From NCBI RefSeq assembly GCF_018991925.1, contig NW_024756415.1, forward strand, positions 196,501 through 260,500: a DNA stretch of 64,000 bases, read 5' to 3'. The DNA comes from Homarus americanus. Its lineage: Eukaryota > Arthropoda > Malacostraca > Decapoda > Nephropidae. Under the pieces are notes generated by a model. It was not told the DNA's origin, did not search any database, and saw only the letters and a list, made by a program, of their open reading frames with translations. Made by a program: the position numbers and the translations under genes. This document shows positions 39,571-51,318 of the stretch, piece after piece (within the stretch, counting starts at the first letter, position 1; every line of letters begins with the position of its first letter).

Positions 39571-39578
<8 letters not shown>
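39427..39578. mobile_element. Foldback element with ~66 bp arms between two (AT)n arrays
   Basis: Left arm 39427-39492 and right arm 39512-39578 are reverse complements with one substitution and one 1-base indel. The arm begins ATATATCTTGATAAAATC and ends CTTTCGTCTTTATTCA. The loop is 19 bases (39493-39511). It is almost a perfect hairpin, so either a young MITE or an inverted duplication. The right arm runs into (AT)n without a break. No protein coding. Confidence 0.88.

Positions 39579-39655
<77 letters not shown>
39571..39655. repeat. (AT)n microsatellite
   Basis: About 42 AT units continuing from the foldback right arm. Confidence 0.95.
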
Positions 39656-39657
<2 letters not shown>

Positions 39658-39679
39658 AATAACTTTATGAGGTTATATC

Positions 39680-39795
39680 ACTTCGCTGCTGAGTGCAGGC
39701 CTCCCCCGCCCCCTCCAATGTTTCCACTACACCGGGTGCCTCCAAATTTCCTGATTGCATCTGCCCATCTGGTAGTTGGTCTCTGGATCTTTTTT
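39680..39795 (-). pseudogene. RTE-like retrotransposon C-terminal fragment
   Basis: The minus strand encodes [18 protein letters not shown], and, after a frame change, EACTQQRSD. The [GR]-R-P-x-T-R-W-x-D-x-I-R-K ... E-A-Y-x-Q-Q-W order is characteristic of the C-terminus of RTE-type LINE proteins (family knowledge). At least one frameshift in the G-rich middle; no other part of the element is visible because (AT)n lies close on both sides. Confidence 0.65.
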
Positions 39796-39845
39796 TTTTT
39801 ATCCAATCGAGAGCCTTCTCTGTCTAACGCTCACACACACACGCG

Positions 39846-39977
<132 letters not shown>

Positions 39978-40427
39978 TCCTATTCTTCTCAGAGGCGGCT
40001 CGTAACACTCACCCTCGCCTGCACCCCGCGATACTCCCTCACAAATTTGCATAAAAAAAATGGAAGGTTAACACATGATCAATTTTTAATCTTACGGAAA
40101 TGAGAGGGAGGATGGGAGGCGGAGGATAAAACAGGGTTAAGGCAGGGGAGAGTGCTGCAAAACTTAAGAAAAAAGACCCAAAATATATGTACAAAAAAAT
40201 TAACGTTAAAAAATGTACGTACGAGGCATATAAGAAAGCATGCACAAACATGCAGAAAGTGCATAAAAAAACATAAGGTACAAAATGTAAAAAAAAAAAA
40301 TAAGCAAAAAGTAAAAATAAGGTGAACCAAAATGAGAAGGTGTAATTTGACCAACTACAAATTTTAAGAAGAATAGCCGAACTAAACCTAACCTAACCTA
40401 ACCTTAACATTAATGACACAAACCTAT
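39978..40427. other. AT-rich unique sequence
   Basis: Contains A10 near 40290 and a CCTAA run at 40386-40403. No gene. Confidence 0.45.
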
Positions 40428-40505
40428 GTACCAAATTTCACATCAATCCGCTTAATTTTTCGCAAGTTATTGAACAAACTACAAATGATGGACAGACAGA
40501 CAGAC
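40428..40505 (+). mobile_element. Possible end of a dispersed repeat with (CAGA)n tail
   Basis: ACCAAATTTCACATCAATCC, then CGCTTAATTTTTCGCAAG, then GGACAGACAGACAGACGG. An AAATTTCA..TCAAT word followed by a short spacer and a CAGA tail is a layout I know from dispersed arthropod repeats. A partial resemblance occurs at 43496-43545. No search was possible. Confidence 0.35.
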
Positions 40506-40544
40506 GGAGAAAGGTAATACAGACAAAACAGAGAGGGATTGTGT

Positions 40545-40660
40545 AATGTAGAAGGGGTGGGAGGAGAGTGGTGGGGGATAAGGGAGAGGGAGGGGTGGGA
40601 GGACAAGGGAAGAGGAGGGGGAAGGGGAGAGAAGAGGGGGGGGAAGGCGGAAGGCACAGG
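40545..40660 (+). repeat. Purine-rich GGAGG tract
   Basis: GGGAGAGGGAGGG words; low complexity. Confidence 0.8.
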
Positions 40661-40739
40661 TAGGTCTCAACCAAGATGTGGGCCTCAGTATGTTATTACG
40701 ACGGATAATGGACGGTATGGGAGGTAGGAAGGAGCTTCT

Positions 40740-41215
40740 GGTCTACTATCATTATACTCCCTCATCATCATAGGCCACCATTATGTTTTCATTATAAGTT
40801 AGCGTCATCATACTCCCACTTGATGTATCATGATCATACTCAATTTTAATCATACTCACTCATTGTAGCTATTCTATCATTTTACATCAACACTATAATG
40901 TCATCAAATCTTTATCATGACATGCTGATACGTATTATACTTTTATCATGGTGACTTCATATTGCTATTCATTAAACTATTATCATACTTTCAGCACACC
41001 GTGATTATTATACTTTCACCAAGGTGTTTTCATTGAATTTTAGTAAACTATTAACATCATACTTTCACCATAAAAATCAGCGTTTCATCATTATACTCCT
41101 CTCAACATACTTTAATTATACTCTATCATCATGATATCGCATACCTTTACCATACATTATCATTATACTATCATACTCACCATGCTATTATCATACTGTT
41201 CATTATACTATAGTG
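40740..41215 (+). repeat. Degenerate TCATTATACT low-complexity repeat
   Basis: ATCATACT, CATTATACT and TTTCACCA words recur every 20-40 bases without clear period. Confidence 0.6.
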
Positions 41216-41239
41216 CTACCAGATATGCCCAAGTGTATG

Positions 41240-41703
41240 ATGGCTGGGTGTGGTATAGCACTATGATGACTAGGTGTGGTATAGCACTATGATGACTGGC
41301 TGGGTGTGGTATAGCACTATGATGGCTGGGTGTGGTATAGCACTATGATGGCTGGGTGTGGTATAGCACTATGATGACTGGGTGTGGTATAGCACTATGA
41401 CGGCTGGGTGTGGTATAGCACTATGATGACTGGCTGGGTGTGGTATAGCACTATGATGACTAGGTGTGGTATGGCACTATGACGGCTGGGTGTGGTATAG
41501 CACTATGATGACTGGCTGGGTGTGGTATAGCACTATGATGGCTGGGTGTGGTATAACACTATGATGGCTGGGTTTGGTATAGCACTATGATGGCTGGGTG
41601 TGGTATAGCACTATGATGGCTTCAGATTATTGGTATAGCACTATGATGGCTGGGTGTGGTATAGCACTATGATGGCTGGGTGTGGTATAGCACTATGATG
41701 GCA
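41240..41703 (+). repeat. 26 bp minisatellite with 30 bp variant
   Basis: Unit TATAGCACTATGATGGCTGG plus GTGTGG. A 30 bp variant with TGACTGGCTGGG alternates with it in a partly regular order. About 17 copies; one copy near 41621 is interrupted by TTCAGATTAT. Confidence 0.93.
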
Positions 41704-41759
41704 TCACAGAGTATATAGACTTACCCAGACAGACAATTTCACACAGTCAACAGCGAGCC

Positions 41760-43030
41760 GATGTTTGTGGTGATGGTGGTACTGGAGGTGATGGTGGTGG
41801 TAGTGGTGGTACTGGATGTGTTGGTGATGGTAGTGGTGGTACTGGAGGTGATGGTGGTGGTAGTGGTGGTACTGGATGTGTTGGTGATGGTAGTGGTGGT
41901 ACTGGATGTTGGTGGTGTGATGGTAGTACTGGTGGTGGTATGGTTGTGATGGTGGTGGTGGTACTGGGTGATGATGGTGGTGGTGGTACTGGATGGTTGG
42001 TGATGTTGGTGATGGTTGGTACTGGTTGTGATGGTGGTGGTGATGGTAGTGGTGGTACTGGATGTGTTGGTGATGGTAGTGGTGGTACTGGATGTGATGG
42101 TGGTGGTGGTGGTAGTGGTGGTACTGGATGTGTTGGTGGTGGTAGTGGTGGTACTGGGTGTGATGGTGGTGGTGATGGTAGTACTGGTTGTGATGGTGAT
42201 GGTGGCTGGTTTGTGATGGTGGTGGTGATGGTGGTACTGGATGTAGTGGGTGGTGGTACTGGGTGTGATGGTGGTGGTGATGGTAGTACTGGTTCTGATG
42301 GTGATGGTGGTACTGGATGTGTTGGTGATGGTAGTGGTGGTACTGGATGTGGTAGTGGTGGTGGTGTGTGGTGGGATGGTACTGGTTGTGATGGTGATGG
42401 TGGTACTGGTTGTGATGGTAGTGGTGGTACTGGTGTGGTGGTGGTGGTGATGGTAGTACTGGATGGTGATGGTGATGGTGGTACTGGTGTGATGGTGGTG
42501 GTGATGGTGGTACTGGATGTGTTGGTGATGGTAGTGGTGGTACTGGGTTGTGATGGTGTGATGGTAGTATTGGGTGGTGATGGTGTGTGATGGTGGTGGT
42601 GATGTGGTGGTGTGATGGTGGTGGTGATGGTGGTACTGGTTGTGATGGTGATGGTGGTACTGGGTGTGGTGGTGGTGGTGGTACTGTGATGGTGGTAGTG
42701 ATGGTGATGGTGGTACTGGTGGTGGTTGTGATGGTGGTACTGGTTGTGATGGTGGTGGTGGTGATGGTAGTACTGGTTCTGATGGTGATGATAGTACTGG
42801 TTGTGATGGTGGTGGTGATGGAAGTACTGGTTCTGATGGTGATGGTGGTACTGGTTGTGATGGTGGTGGTGGTGGTAGTACTGGTTCTGATGGTGATGGT
42901 GGTACTGGTTGTGATGGTGGTGGTGATGGTAGTACTGGTTCTGACGGTGATGGTGGTACTGGTTGTGATGGTGGTGGTGATGGTAGTACTGGTTCTGATG
43001 GTGATGGTAGTGGTTGGTACTGGTGGTGAT
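41760..43030 (+). repeat. 1.3 kb GGT/GAT array with 54 bp higher-order unit
   Basis: GGTGATGGTAGTGGTGGTAC, then TGGATGTGTT, is the 5' form. From about 42750 the array becomes a regular 54 bp unit: GGTAGTACTGGTTCTGATGG, TGATGGTGGT, ACTGGTTGTG and ATGGTGGTGGTGAT. Both strands carry long frames (Val/Met, Gly/Asp, or Ser/Thr/His) that come only from triplet periodicity. Confidence 0.94.
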
Positions 43031-45504
43031 TGTGGTGAGACTGACGACTGTGGTAGTCCGCCGAGCTGGGAAGGAGCTGGTTGGTGAATTTATGCATTAA
43101 TAGTATAATTTTACCTAAATTTATAAAATGTAATAACGTGACACCTAATTATTCAAAAGCAGAAAAACTGAATCTATTGACACTAAATTTAAACTATTTG
43201 AACGTATTCGACCCAAACACGACTTAATCTAACCTCAGTCGCAAAAAAGAAACTCTTTAAACAGAGCATCCTTCAGCCTGGGAGGGAGCAGAGCAGACAA
43301 TTAGCACCTCCCTTTCAGAACTCATATCCTTGGGACCACGCACTTTGCTCAGCACCTGGAAACGGGATGGTGGAGATAACCTCACCCCCCTTCCCTCATC
43401 CAACACCAGTCAACCACTGTAGGTGAGGTGCCCCGCCTCATGGTCTAACAAACTCGTGGTTCCAGGACTCATCCTAGGTTCTATCATGTTGAGTAACAAA
43501 TTTCATCTCAATTTGGGGATACTTTCTCAAGTTACTAAACGGGAACATTCGGTATGGTAGGGTGGAACAGTAGGAACCCTATATGCCCCCAACATTTTCT
43601 GTGGCGGGGCATAAGACCTCCTCGGCACCACCCCAGCCGACCTAAAAAGCGCCCTGTATACACTCTAATAAAAGGGCAGAACCAGACGCGACAATAAAGT
43701 CTCTCGCGGCTTTTCTTAAACTATCTTGTACTCCAGGAAATACTTCAAACACAACCCAGTAATATTACGAGTGATTCAGCCTTTATAGACTGTTCAATAG
43801 GTTTTATTGAGACAACATGCTTTTAAGCTGATTATAGTAGACTTTTAAGAGATAAACATCACATTGTCACAGGAAATGCGATTGGAAACCTTTCTAATGT
43901 TGGATTCGGATTTAAGAAAACTTCATGTTAGTTTGTGTCTCTGAACTGAGTGGGGTATAAGAGAACACATCTAGTTACAGTAAACTCGCACCACAATTTC
44001 GACGACGCCATTTTGTCAGTCCACTTCGTATCGTAGCTTATGTGAGTCAGTTAATTCTCACATCTCCAGCCTGGGTCAAGTTTTATGGAGGAACCTTTGA
44101 GAACCCTGATTATGGATGGTTATGAGGTACTGACTGTGTGTGTCCTGCTCACAGTGTCTCCTGAAGATACCATTTACTAAACCTTGAGTACGATGACGAC
44201 CGTCTGAGTACGACGACACTGTACTCAGGGGTTAAAACATCTCACTCGACGGTCTAAGTCATGTATAATGAGAAGCCTACACAACAGAAGATATCAACAT
44301 CTCGCACTATGGAAACAATATTAAAACTTGGGCACCCTGTATCGTTCTCAACAAGACACCCCCTCACCTCCACGTTAATGTGTACACAAACTTTTCAGAT
44401 ATTTGACACGTCTCTTCTCAGTTAATGTTTGTTCCAGAAACGAAAAACGAACGGTCTGACGAATCCCATTTAATGTACAGTACATAATATTATATTCCCC
44501 TCCTCAGCCCCGCGTTGTTCAGCGGATTTTAAGCCAGCAGTAAGCGAGAAGTACAGTAGGTATGGGAGTAATGAATGCTGAGGAAATACTCGTAATGATG
44601 AAATAAAGCAGAAGAGGCAATATTTTAAATAAATTAAACAGTGGAGAAAAACGTTTATAACGACAAACTTAACGTAACGAACAATAGCGATTATAAATAG
44701 AAAACGTTATTACTGTACTGTACAGTAGTGACGAAGTGAAACTTGGTGCTTAACCATAAAATAATAAACAGAAAATGTAATTAATATGTAATAAAAGGTG
44801 GGAACAACAGATGGTATTGTCTAACACTACAATGATGAATACCAAGAAACAGCCAAGTATCATTAAGGATGCGGGAAACAGCAGGTTCGTGCTGCCCCAA
44901 CCCAGAATAAATGAATAATAAAAACAAAAAATACATCATTAAGGAAGAAAAAACTAGGCTCGTGCTGTCTCGACCTTCAATGATTAAAGTAAAGATAAAA
45001 AATGTATATCTCAAGACGACAAAAGAAGGTTGGTGTCGCCTTGAGCGATAATGATGCCTAGTCAAACCTGAGACTGCACGTAGGAATGTGAAGAAAGGAA
45101 TACAACAAATGTAATTTTACGTTTGTTTCCTCCTAAAACTGGCAGCTAACACACCACTACCATATGTAAGAGTTCATCTACGACGTAATTATAGTAACAG
45201 TGGCGAACACAACCTTTGAACGGATTCTGTAACTTAGTTACACCAATAAAAACTAATTGAAATTCAGAGGAAATCCCCCAAAAATCCATGCGAGGGCCGC
45301 CAGCGCCAAAGGAAGAGAACTTTGATCCTGCATTACAGCAAATTCGCGTATCTGGAGACCATTTAACGAGCTCCTGCACACACCCTCTCTGAATTCTAAA
45401 CTCTCTAAGGTCTAATTTGACCTCGAATCTACCGGGAATGTCGATTGTAACGACGAGCGAGGCATAGCCACCCCCTCCTGCGGCCGCTTCATCTCAGTTG
45501 CCCA
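43031..45504. other. Longest mostly unique stretch, no confident gene
   Basis: Balanced composition with few repeats. TTGAGTACGATGAC and GTACTCAGGGGTTAA at 44190-44240 match the repeat at 32440-32668. No frame above 95 residues looks gene-like. Introns or regulatory sequence of a neighbouring gene are possible. Confidence 0.4.
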
Positions 45505-45717
45505 TTAAAAGCTTCGACTGTCTCCAGCGCGTCTTGGTCCGCCCGGCAAGGATGGTCCGTCGGGAAGACCAGAAAAAAATTCTCTCGTAGAGCGATTATT
45601 TCCACCGGGTCTTGGGGATTGTATGGGTGATTCGACTGGATTCTCTAGATTTCCGAGGAGAGCGTACAGGGTAGTTAGGTTGTTAGTGTCGTCGTTAGAG
45701 GTGTAGGCGCTGCCCAT
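45505..45717 (-). CDS. Hypothetical 70-residue protein, weak candidate
   Basis: ATG at 45717 with a good initiation context (AGCATGG) and a stop at 45505. It is Asn/Pro/Gly/Ser/Arg-rich (starts MGSAYTSNDD, ends RRAGDSRSF), has no signal peptide or membrane segment and matches no family I know. A TATATATA box lies 76 bases upstream (45800 to 45793), plausible for a short 5' UTR. Mixed amino-acid composition sets it apart from repeat-derived frames, but random occurrence is quite possible. The ATG overlaps that of a frame on the other strand. Confidence 0.2.
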   Translation of the reverse strand: MGSAYTSNDDTNNLTTLYALLGNLENPVESPIQSPRPGGNNRSTREFFSGLPDGPSLPGGPRRAGDSRSF

Positions 45718-45958
45718 GCTGTGTTCAGCATCAAGGGTGTTTGAGCAGCTCTGTTTTGAGTCTCCACAATTCTTCAGACAGCAGAGAATAACTATATATA
45801 CTGTATGCTGTGTGCAGTGTCAGGGTGACGTACGGTTCATGATCCTCTCCCAGGGTCAGCCCGTGTTACACCATCACTGTACGTGTCTGCAAAATCCTCC
45901 AACGAAATACTTTCATCCGCACGTTCCCTCAGTCCCTGTAGTACAAAATCTTTCATAA
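45716..45958 (+). CDS. Hypothetical 80-residue Cys-containing protein, weak candidate
   Basis: ATG at 45716, stop at 45956-45958. It has seven Cys, including a CCVQCQ word and HHHCTC, which might suggest a metal-binding or disulfide-rich peptide, yet no known spacing is matched and no signal peptide is seen. A stop lies four codons upstream, just before an AG that could be a splice acceptor. It overlaps the minus-strand candidate start, so at most one is likely to be real. Confidence 0.18.
   Translation: MLCSASRVFEQLCFESPQFFRQQRITIYTVCCVQCQGDVRFMILSQGQPVLHHHCTCLQNPPTKYFHPHVPSVPVVQNLS
45793..45800 (-). promoter_or_regulatory. Possible TATA box
   Basis: TATATATA followed on the minus strand by AG, 76 bases before the ATG at 45717. 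Such words are common by chance in AT-rich DNA. Confidence 0.2.
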
Positions 45959-47155
45959 TAACTTAACCTAACAGGGTATTAGGGCGAGAGACAGATTTGA
46001 CCTAATAGGATTCTCGTCACTACTATTGTGGAAGGAACTTGTCCAGAGGAAAATATTCTCTGATGGTATTTTGTCTGTCCACCAGCCAGCCAGCCAGTCG
46101 TCTTCCTCACCACATCCCAACACTTTCTCTCTTCTTTATCAAATAATTACTCTATAATACTAAACATCTCTCCCTCGTTTCCCCATTCGTCTTTATTTGG
46201 TAAGACCTGAAAATTACAAAGCTCAGATCACAGTATCTAAACAGAAAATGAAAGCACTTAAACATGTGGCATCAACGTATCTATTGTGTATTGTGTAAAT
46301 GTGGTAAGAGTCAACCACTCCTCGGTAAGTTGTGGAGTCCATACCCAGAGTTACGAATAGACAGCCGGACGGACCGACGGACAGAGGTTTTTGTGTGGTC
46401 CTGGGGATAATAAATTCACTTAACAACAAAATCTTAATACACAAGACCTCATTAAACACAAACCCGTAATAAACAATGTCAGTGAACACAAAAGTCGGAA
46501 AAAGCAACAACGGGTCAATGAACACAAAACCAAATCAACAAATACTAACAAGACTAAGGTACAGTATACAGCCCTTGGACACGGCTCAATACGCTGGTCA
46601 CTCCACACGTCACTGGCCGCTTGAAGTGTAGCACCATCTCCCGCTACACCAAGTCTCATTAATAGTGAGTTGACAGCAGAGAGATAATCGTGTTCTTATG
46701 TGTTCAGACAGACAGACTGAGACAGACAAACACAGACATACAAATAGACAAACAGATGACAAATGCATATCCACATGACACTGAACTCTCTTCACATATT
46801 CTCATCAAAACATATATATATTTTTTCATCATTTAATCTGTTCTCAACTTAAATATGTTTGTGTATAAAGACTAAATTTTTAGGGTACAACTGAGAAACG
46901 ATATATTTTTACTCCATTTCCCAAAGGTCAGCAACAGCCAAACTAACTTCCTAATCAATGTAGAGTTTTGTAAAGGTTAACTGGTGAATAATTCTGCCCT
47001 CAATGTGACCGTAATGGCGCTCGGGTAGGTGGGAAGGTCACTCGTTGAAGCCTTAGTTGGCCTTAGTTCCTCGACAGTATCACCTGCTGGCTCACGAGAG
47101 GTTACTGCCTGGTGTCTTACCACCATGAAAATGTTTCTGTCGATGACGGATAGTG
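45959..47155. other. Unique sequence
   Basis: CAGACAGAC-rich patch at 46705-46755 and a CAGCCAGCCAGC patch at 46083-46098. No credible gene. Confidence 0.4.
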
Positions 47156-47157
47156 TT

Positions 47158-47400
47158 GTTGGGTGGAGGTAGGGATGGGGGATGAGGGGGGGATAGGGGA
47201 TGAGGGGGAATGAGATTGATGGGGGATGAGGTGGATGGGGGATGAGGGGGATGGGGGTGAGGTGGATGGGGGTGAGGTGGATGGGGAATGAAAAGGATGG
47301 GAATGAGATAGATGAAGGATGAGGTGAATGGGGGATGAAGAGGATGGAGGATGAGGTGGATGCAAGATTAGATGGATGGGGAACACGGTGGATGTAAAAT
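47158..47400 (+). repeat. GATGAGGTGGATGGGG minisatellite
   Basis: GGATGAGGTGGATGGGG words at 14-22 bp spacing; drifts to ATGAAGAGGATGGAGG downstream. Confidence 0.85.
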
Positions 47401-47553
47401 AGGGGAATGGTTTCATGGGTAATGGGGCAGATGGTGTCTTTCTCATTCATTCCATTTGTAATTCTACTTCAGTCTCACATTTCTCACCGTTCGTGTTCAT
47501 ACTAACTGAGGAGGAACAATGCCTGTCTGTCTCTCTCCTTCCCTCTTTTCTTC

Positions 47554-47555
<2 letters not shown>

Positions 47556-47610
<55 letters not shown>
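47556..47610. repeat. (CT)n microsatellite
   Basis: About 25 CT units, in a CT-rich neighbourhood to about 47710. Confidence 0.93.
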
Positions 47611-47611
<1 letters not shown>

Positions 47612-48140
47612 ATATACATAATTAAGCTCTTCCCTTCATCTCTTATTTATCCTCTCACATCTCCTTCTCCTCTCCCTCCTTGCCCCCTTTCTCTTCCCTC
47701 CCCTCCTCCCTCTATCCCAAACACACATACGGACACACACACACACATTTACTCACACATTAAGGAACGTCTGTACACATCATTACGAATATTACCAGAA
47801 TTATTCAACATTTTTTTTCTCGTCTCATCTAATCGACACTGTCTAAAGTAAGATAGCAACTTCTTCATTGTAGATTTCCCCAAATATAATGATAATAATG
47901 TATAATTTACATTCATTTCAACTCTATGTTACTTCCTGGATAACTATTAAATGTTTATACTTGTATACTTGCTAAAAATATCTCCGAGTGTATTGAACGG
48001 TTTGCTTGGTTGGGGTTGAGGGATTTTGTTTCGGCTAATGGAAAGGATTTGGGTAAGCAATTATTTACATTTGCCATAAAGTTCAGTAATTAGTAATTGT
48101 TTTTTGTTCTAAGGTTCCTACAAGTTCAGCCTCCTCCTAT
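47611..48140. other. CT-rich then AT-rich unique sequence
   Basis: (CA)n at 47733-47748; no gene seen. Confidence 0.45.
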
Positions 48141-48144
48141 AACT

Positions 48145-48335
48145 TAGTCACTATTTACAGGGCCATTTACACTCAAAATGGCCTGACTCCACTTACAGGG
48201 CCACACACCTACTGGGTCAGACTCAAATCAGAGGGCCACATACCTACAGGGTCAAACTTTATTCACAGGGCCACACACCTACAGGGCCAGACTCTACTCA
48301 CAGGGCCACTCCCCTCCTACAAGGCCACATCCCTC
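48145..48335 (+). repeat. ~46 bp tandem repeat
   Basis: CACAGGGCCACACACCTACA, GGGTCAGACTC and variable ACTCA words occur about four times with moderate drift. Confidence 0.8.
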
Positions 48336-48464
48336 CGCCACATCAAGGCAGGTGGTGTATCAGAGTAAATATGAACTATGGTGAATCATGAAACATTTTT
48401 AATAAAGCGCTGGCAGCCAATAACGCCATGGCAGTATGGAGAAGCCTTTGTGGCGTGTGGTGGT

Positions 48465-48780
48465 GTGTGGTGCAGCCTGGTGGAGCCTGGTGTGTGGTGG
48501 AGCCTGGTGAGCCTGGTGTGGTGGAGCCTGGTGGTGGCCTGGTGGTGGAGCCTGATGTGTGGTGGAGCCTGATGTGTGGTGGAGCCTGTGTGGTGCTGAT
48601 GTGGTGGATCCTGGTGTGGTGGAGCCTGTGTGGTGGAGCCTGTGTGGTGGACCTGGTGTGTGGTGGAGCCTGGTGTGTGGTGGAGCCTGATGTGTGGTGA
48701 GCCTGGTGTGGTGGAGCCTGGTGTGTGGTGGAGCCTGATGTGTGGTGGAGCCTGGAGTGCTGTGGAGCCTCTTGTGGGGT
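48465..48780 (+). repeat. GTGGAGCCTGRTGTGTG minisatellite, ~18 bp
   Basis: GTGTGGTGGAGCCTGGTGTG and GATGTGTGGTGGAGCCT units, about 17 copies, many shortened. Confidence 0.9.
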
Positions 48781-48989
48781 ATTATGATGTGTATGGTGGT
48801 GTGAAACTGTGTGATGATGCAGTGATGTGGTACCGTAATAAGTAAATAATTACGTAATAGTGTGTAGTGGTGTAATGATGAGCGATTATATGGTGTCATG
48901 GTGTATGTGATGGTGTCGCTAGTGATTGACATTCCCCAGCGTGTGTGTGTTTATACCAAGCATGGGCGGAGCCTAACAGTACACCTCAC

Positions 48990-49645
48990 TATGGGATAAT
49001 GGTTAAGGTTGTACAGGTGAGGGACCTCCCCACCCCTATGTTAACTCCTAGTGTGGCGGTAAGTGGTGTACAAGTGAGAGGACCTCCCCACCCCTGTGTT
49101 AACTCCTAGTGTGGCGGTAAGTGGTGTACAAGTGAGAGGACCTCCCCCACCCCTATGTTAACCCCTAGTGTGGCGATAGTGGTGTACAGAGTGAGAGGAC
49201 CTCCCCACCCCTGTGTTAACCCCTAGTGTGGCAGTAAGTGGTGTACAGAGTAGGAGAGCTTCCCCCACCCCTGTGTTAACTCCTAGTGTGGCGATAAGTG
49301 GTGTACAGAGTGAGAGGACTTCCCACCTGTTAACCCCTAGTGTGGCGGTAAGTGGTGTACAGAGTGAGAGGACCTCCCCACCTGTGTTAACCCATAGTGT
49401 GGCGTAAGTGGTGTCAGAGTGAGAGGACCCCCCCCTGTGTTAACCCCTAGTGTGGCGATAAGTGGTGTACAGAGTGAGGGACCTCCCACCTGTGTTAACC
49501 CCTAGTGTGGCGGTAAGTGGTGTACAGAGTGAGAGGACCTCCCACCCCTGTGTTAACCCCTAGTGTGGCGGTAGAGTGGTGTACAGAGTGAGAGGACCTC
49601 CCCCACCTGTGTTAACCCCTAGTGTGGCGGTAAGTGGTGTACGTG
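48990..49645 (+). repeat. ~59 bp minisatellite with splice-donor-like core
   Basis: Unit begins GTTAACCCCTAGTGTGGCGG, continues TAAGTGGTGTACAGAGTGAG and ends AGGACCTCCCCACCCCTGT. About eleven copies, most with 1-4 base deletions. The GCGGTAAGTG word in most copies resembles a 5' splice site. Confidence 0.93.
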
Positions 49646-49934
49646 AGGCCGCTTAATATTGGGGCTATAAGAGCTCACGGCACTACCCCTCGTATTGATG
49701 GTTCACCACACTATCTACCTAACGAAGGTCAAATGTACACATAATATTTATCAGTGTTTCAGATAGCCCCAAAAGGTATATTTAGTTTAACTTTAAAATA
49801 TCATGTCTGTAGCTGTCACGAAGTTTTAAACCGACGCTCGTAATGAATTATTTATATTATTAGTCTGGTTATATAACTATAAATACCAGCCTCTAGCATT
49901 ATTGATTAGCTTGGCAGTATATGATGTATTCACC
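49646..49934. other. Short AT-rich unique segment
   Basis: No feature seen. Confidence 0.5.
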
Positions 49935-50047
<113 letters not shown>

Positions 50048-50990
50048 GTAATAAAAACAATAGTAATAGTAACACTTAAGATATCATTAATAAGACAAGA
50101 AAATTTATGATGATGAAAATAACTCTAAACGACTCCACTACGACTTTTCACGTTCGCCTGAAAACGAAAACTCGACACAGCCAGGACAGACGCCCGTATT
50201 AGTTTAAGCAAGAATTAATAAAACACCTTTCGCTTTTTATCTGTAAGTTAAGATAATGTGGGAAATGGGCCTCTATCAAAAGGTCTCTTGTTTCAAGTAC
50301 TACACCTGGTGTTGTCCTGACTCATTATAGCTCACCACACCTCAGTTCGTCAATAACCCGTGAACACGTTTAAGGATATACTGTTACGTAATTAGAATCA
50401 AGGTTACCAATAAGGTGATCCAGTCCCACCGCCCCCACAACCCTGTAATTAATACAGAAATTGTGATGATCGTCTGCCATCTTGGTGTGATACACTATAC
50501 ACTACCCAAGAGTGGTTAAAATCTATTAATAATCGGACGGACGAATGGAGGAAGAACAGTCCTTTTCCTGGTACTGTGGAGGACAATAAGCAAATCAACA
50601 CACAGTCAGGACATCGTGTTAGCCTCAAACAGTAATTCATTTGCACATCTCATAAACATCATTATTGCTACTTGAGAACTCAACAAAACACACACGCCTA
50701 AACTGCTAAATCTGACCCACTTCACCTGAGCGATATACATATATAATTTCATGAAGCTATAAACGACACGACGTCACCTTTTACCGCGTGTTTACATTCT
50801 GTATGAATTACAAACTGTGGAGTTAACGTAAAAAGTAACACAAGATTATTATTTGTGTGTAAACTGTTGGAGGAATGTCTCAAACCCAGACGCTCCAGGT
50901 AACCTGCGTCTCTCTCTAGTATTTCTGGGTTGGGTTCAAATAAATTAAGGTAAACAAACACTAACAAATCACAGATTGATGCACCATATT
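50048..50990. other. Unique sequence, no confident gene
   Basis: A 127-residue minus frame (51132 to 50749) partly overlaps the tandem repeat that follows and shows no known domain. Confidence 0.4.
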
Positions 50991-50995
50991 TCCTT

Positions 50996-51318
50996 ATTGC
51001 AGGAGCACTATATCTGTGGCAAGTTTCTGAGAACAAATTAGACACCTGGACATATACAGTGATTTGGCACTTTCTGGCAGAACTTAGACACACTTCGTGG
51101 GTTTCACATATACAGTGAGGATCTTCAGGCACTATATCTGTGGCGAAGTTTCTAGAACATTAACACTGAATATACGTGAGGTCTTCAGGCACTATATCTG
51201 TGGCGAAGTTTCTAGAACACATTAGACACCTGGACATATACAGTGAGGAGTCTTCAGGCATATCTGTGGCGAAGTTCTCGAACATTAGACACCTGGACAT
51301 ATACAGTGGGGTTCTTCA
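50996..51318 (+). repeat. ~67 bp tandem repeat, about five copies
   Basis: Words CACTATATCTGTGGCGAAGT, TTCTAGAACACATTAGACAC and CTGGACATATACAGTGAGGA follow each other. The central copies (51120-51310) are best kept; the first two are diverged. Confidence 0.88.

Noticed and set aside
41739..43097. 452-residue minus frame (Ser/Thr/His/Pro-rich) and several plus frames
   Set aside because: Translation of the GGT/GAT minisatellite; its triplet period keeps frames open on both strands.
50749..51132. 127-residue minus frame starting with ATG
   Set aside because: Its first third lies in the ~67 bp tandem repeat, and no known domain is visible. Random open frame is the simpler view.
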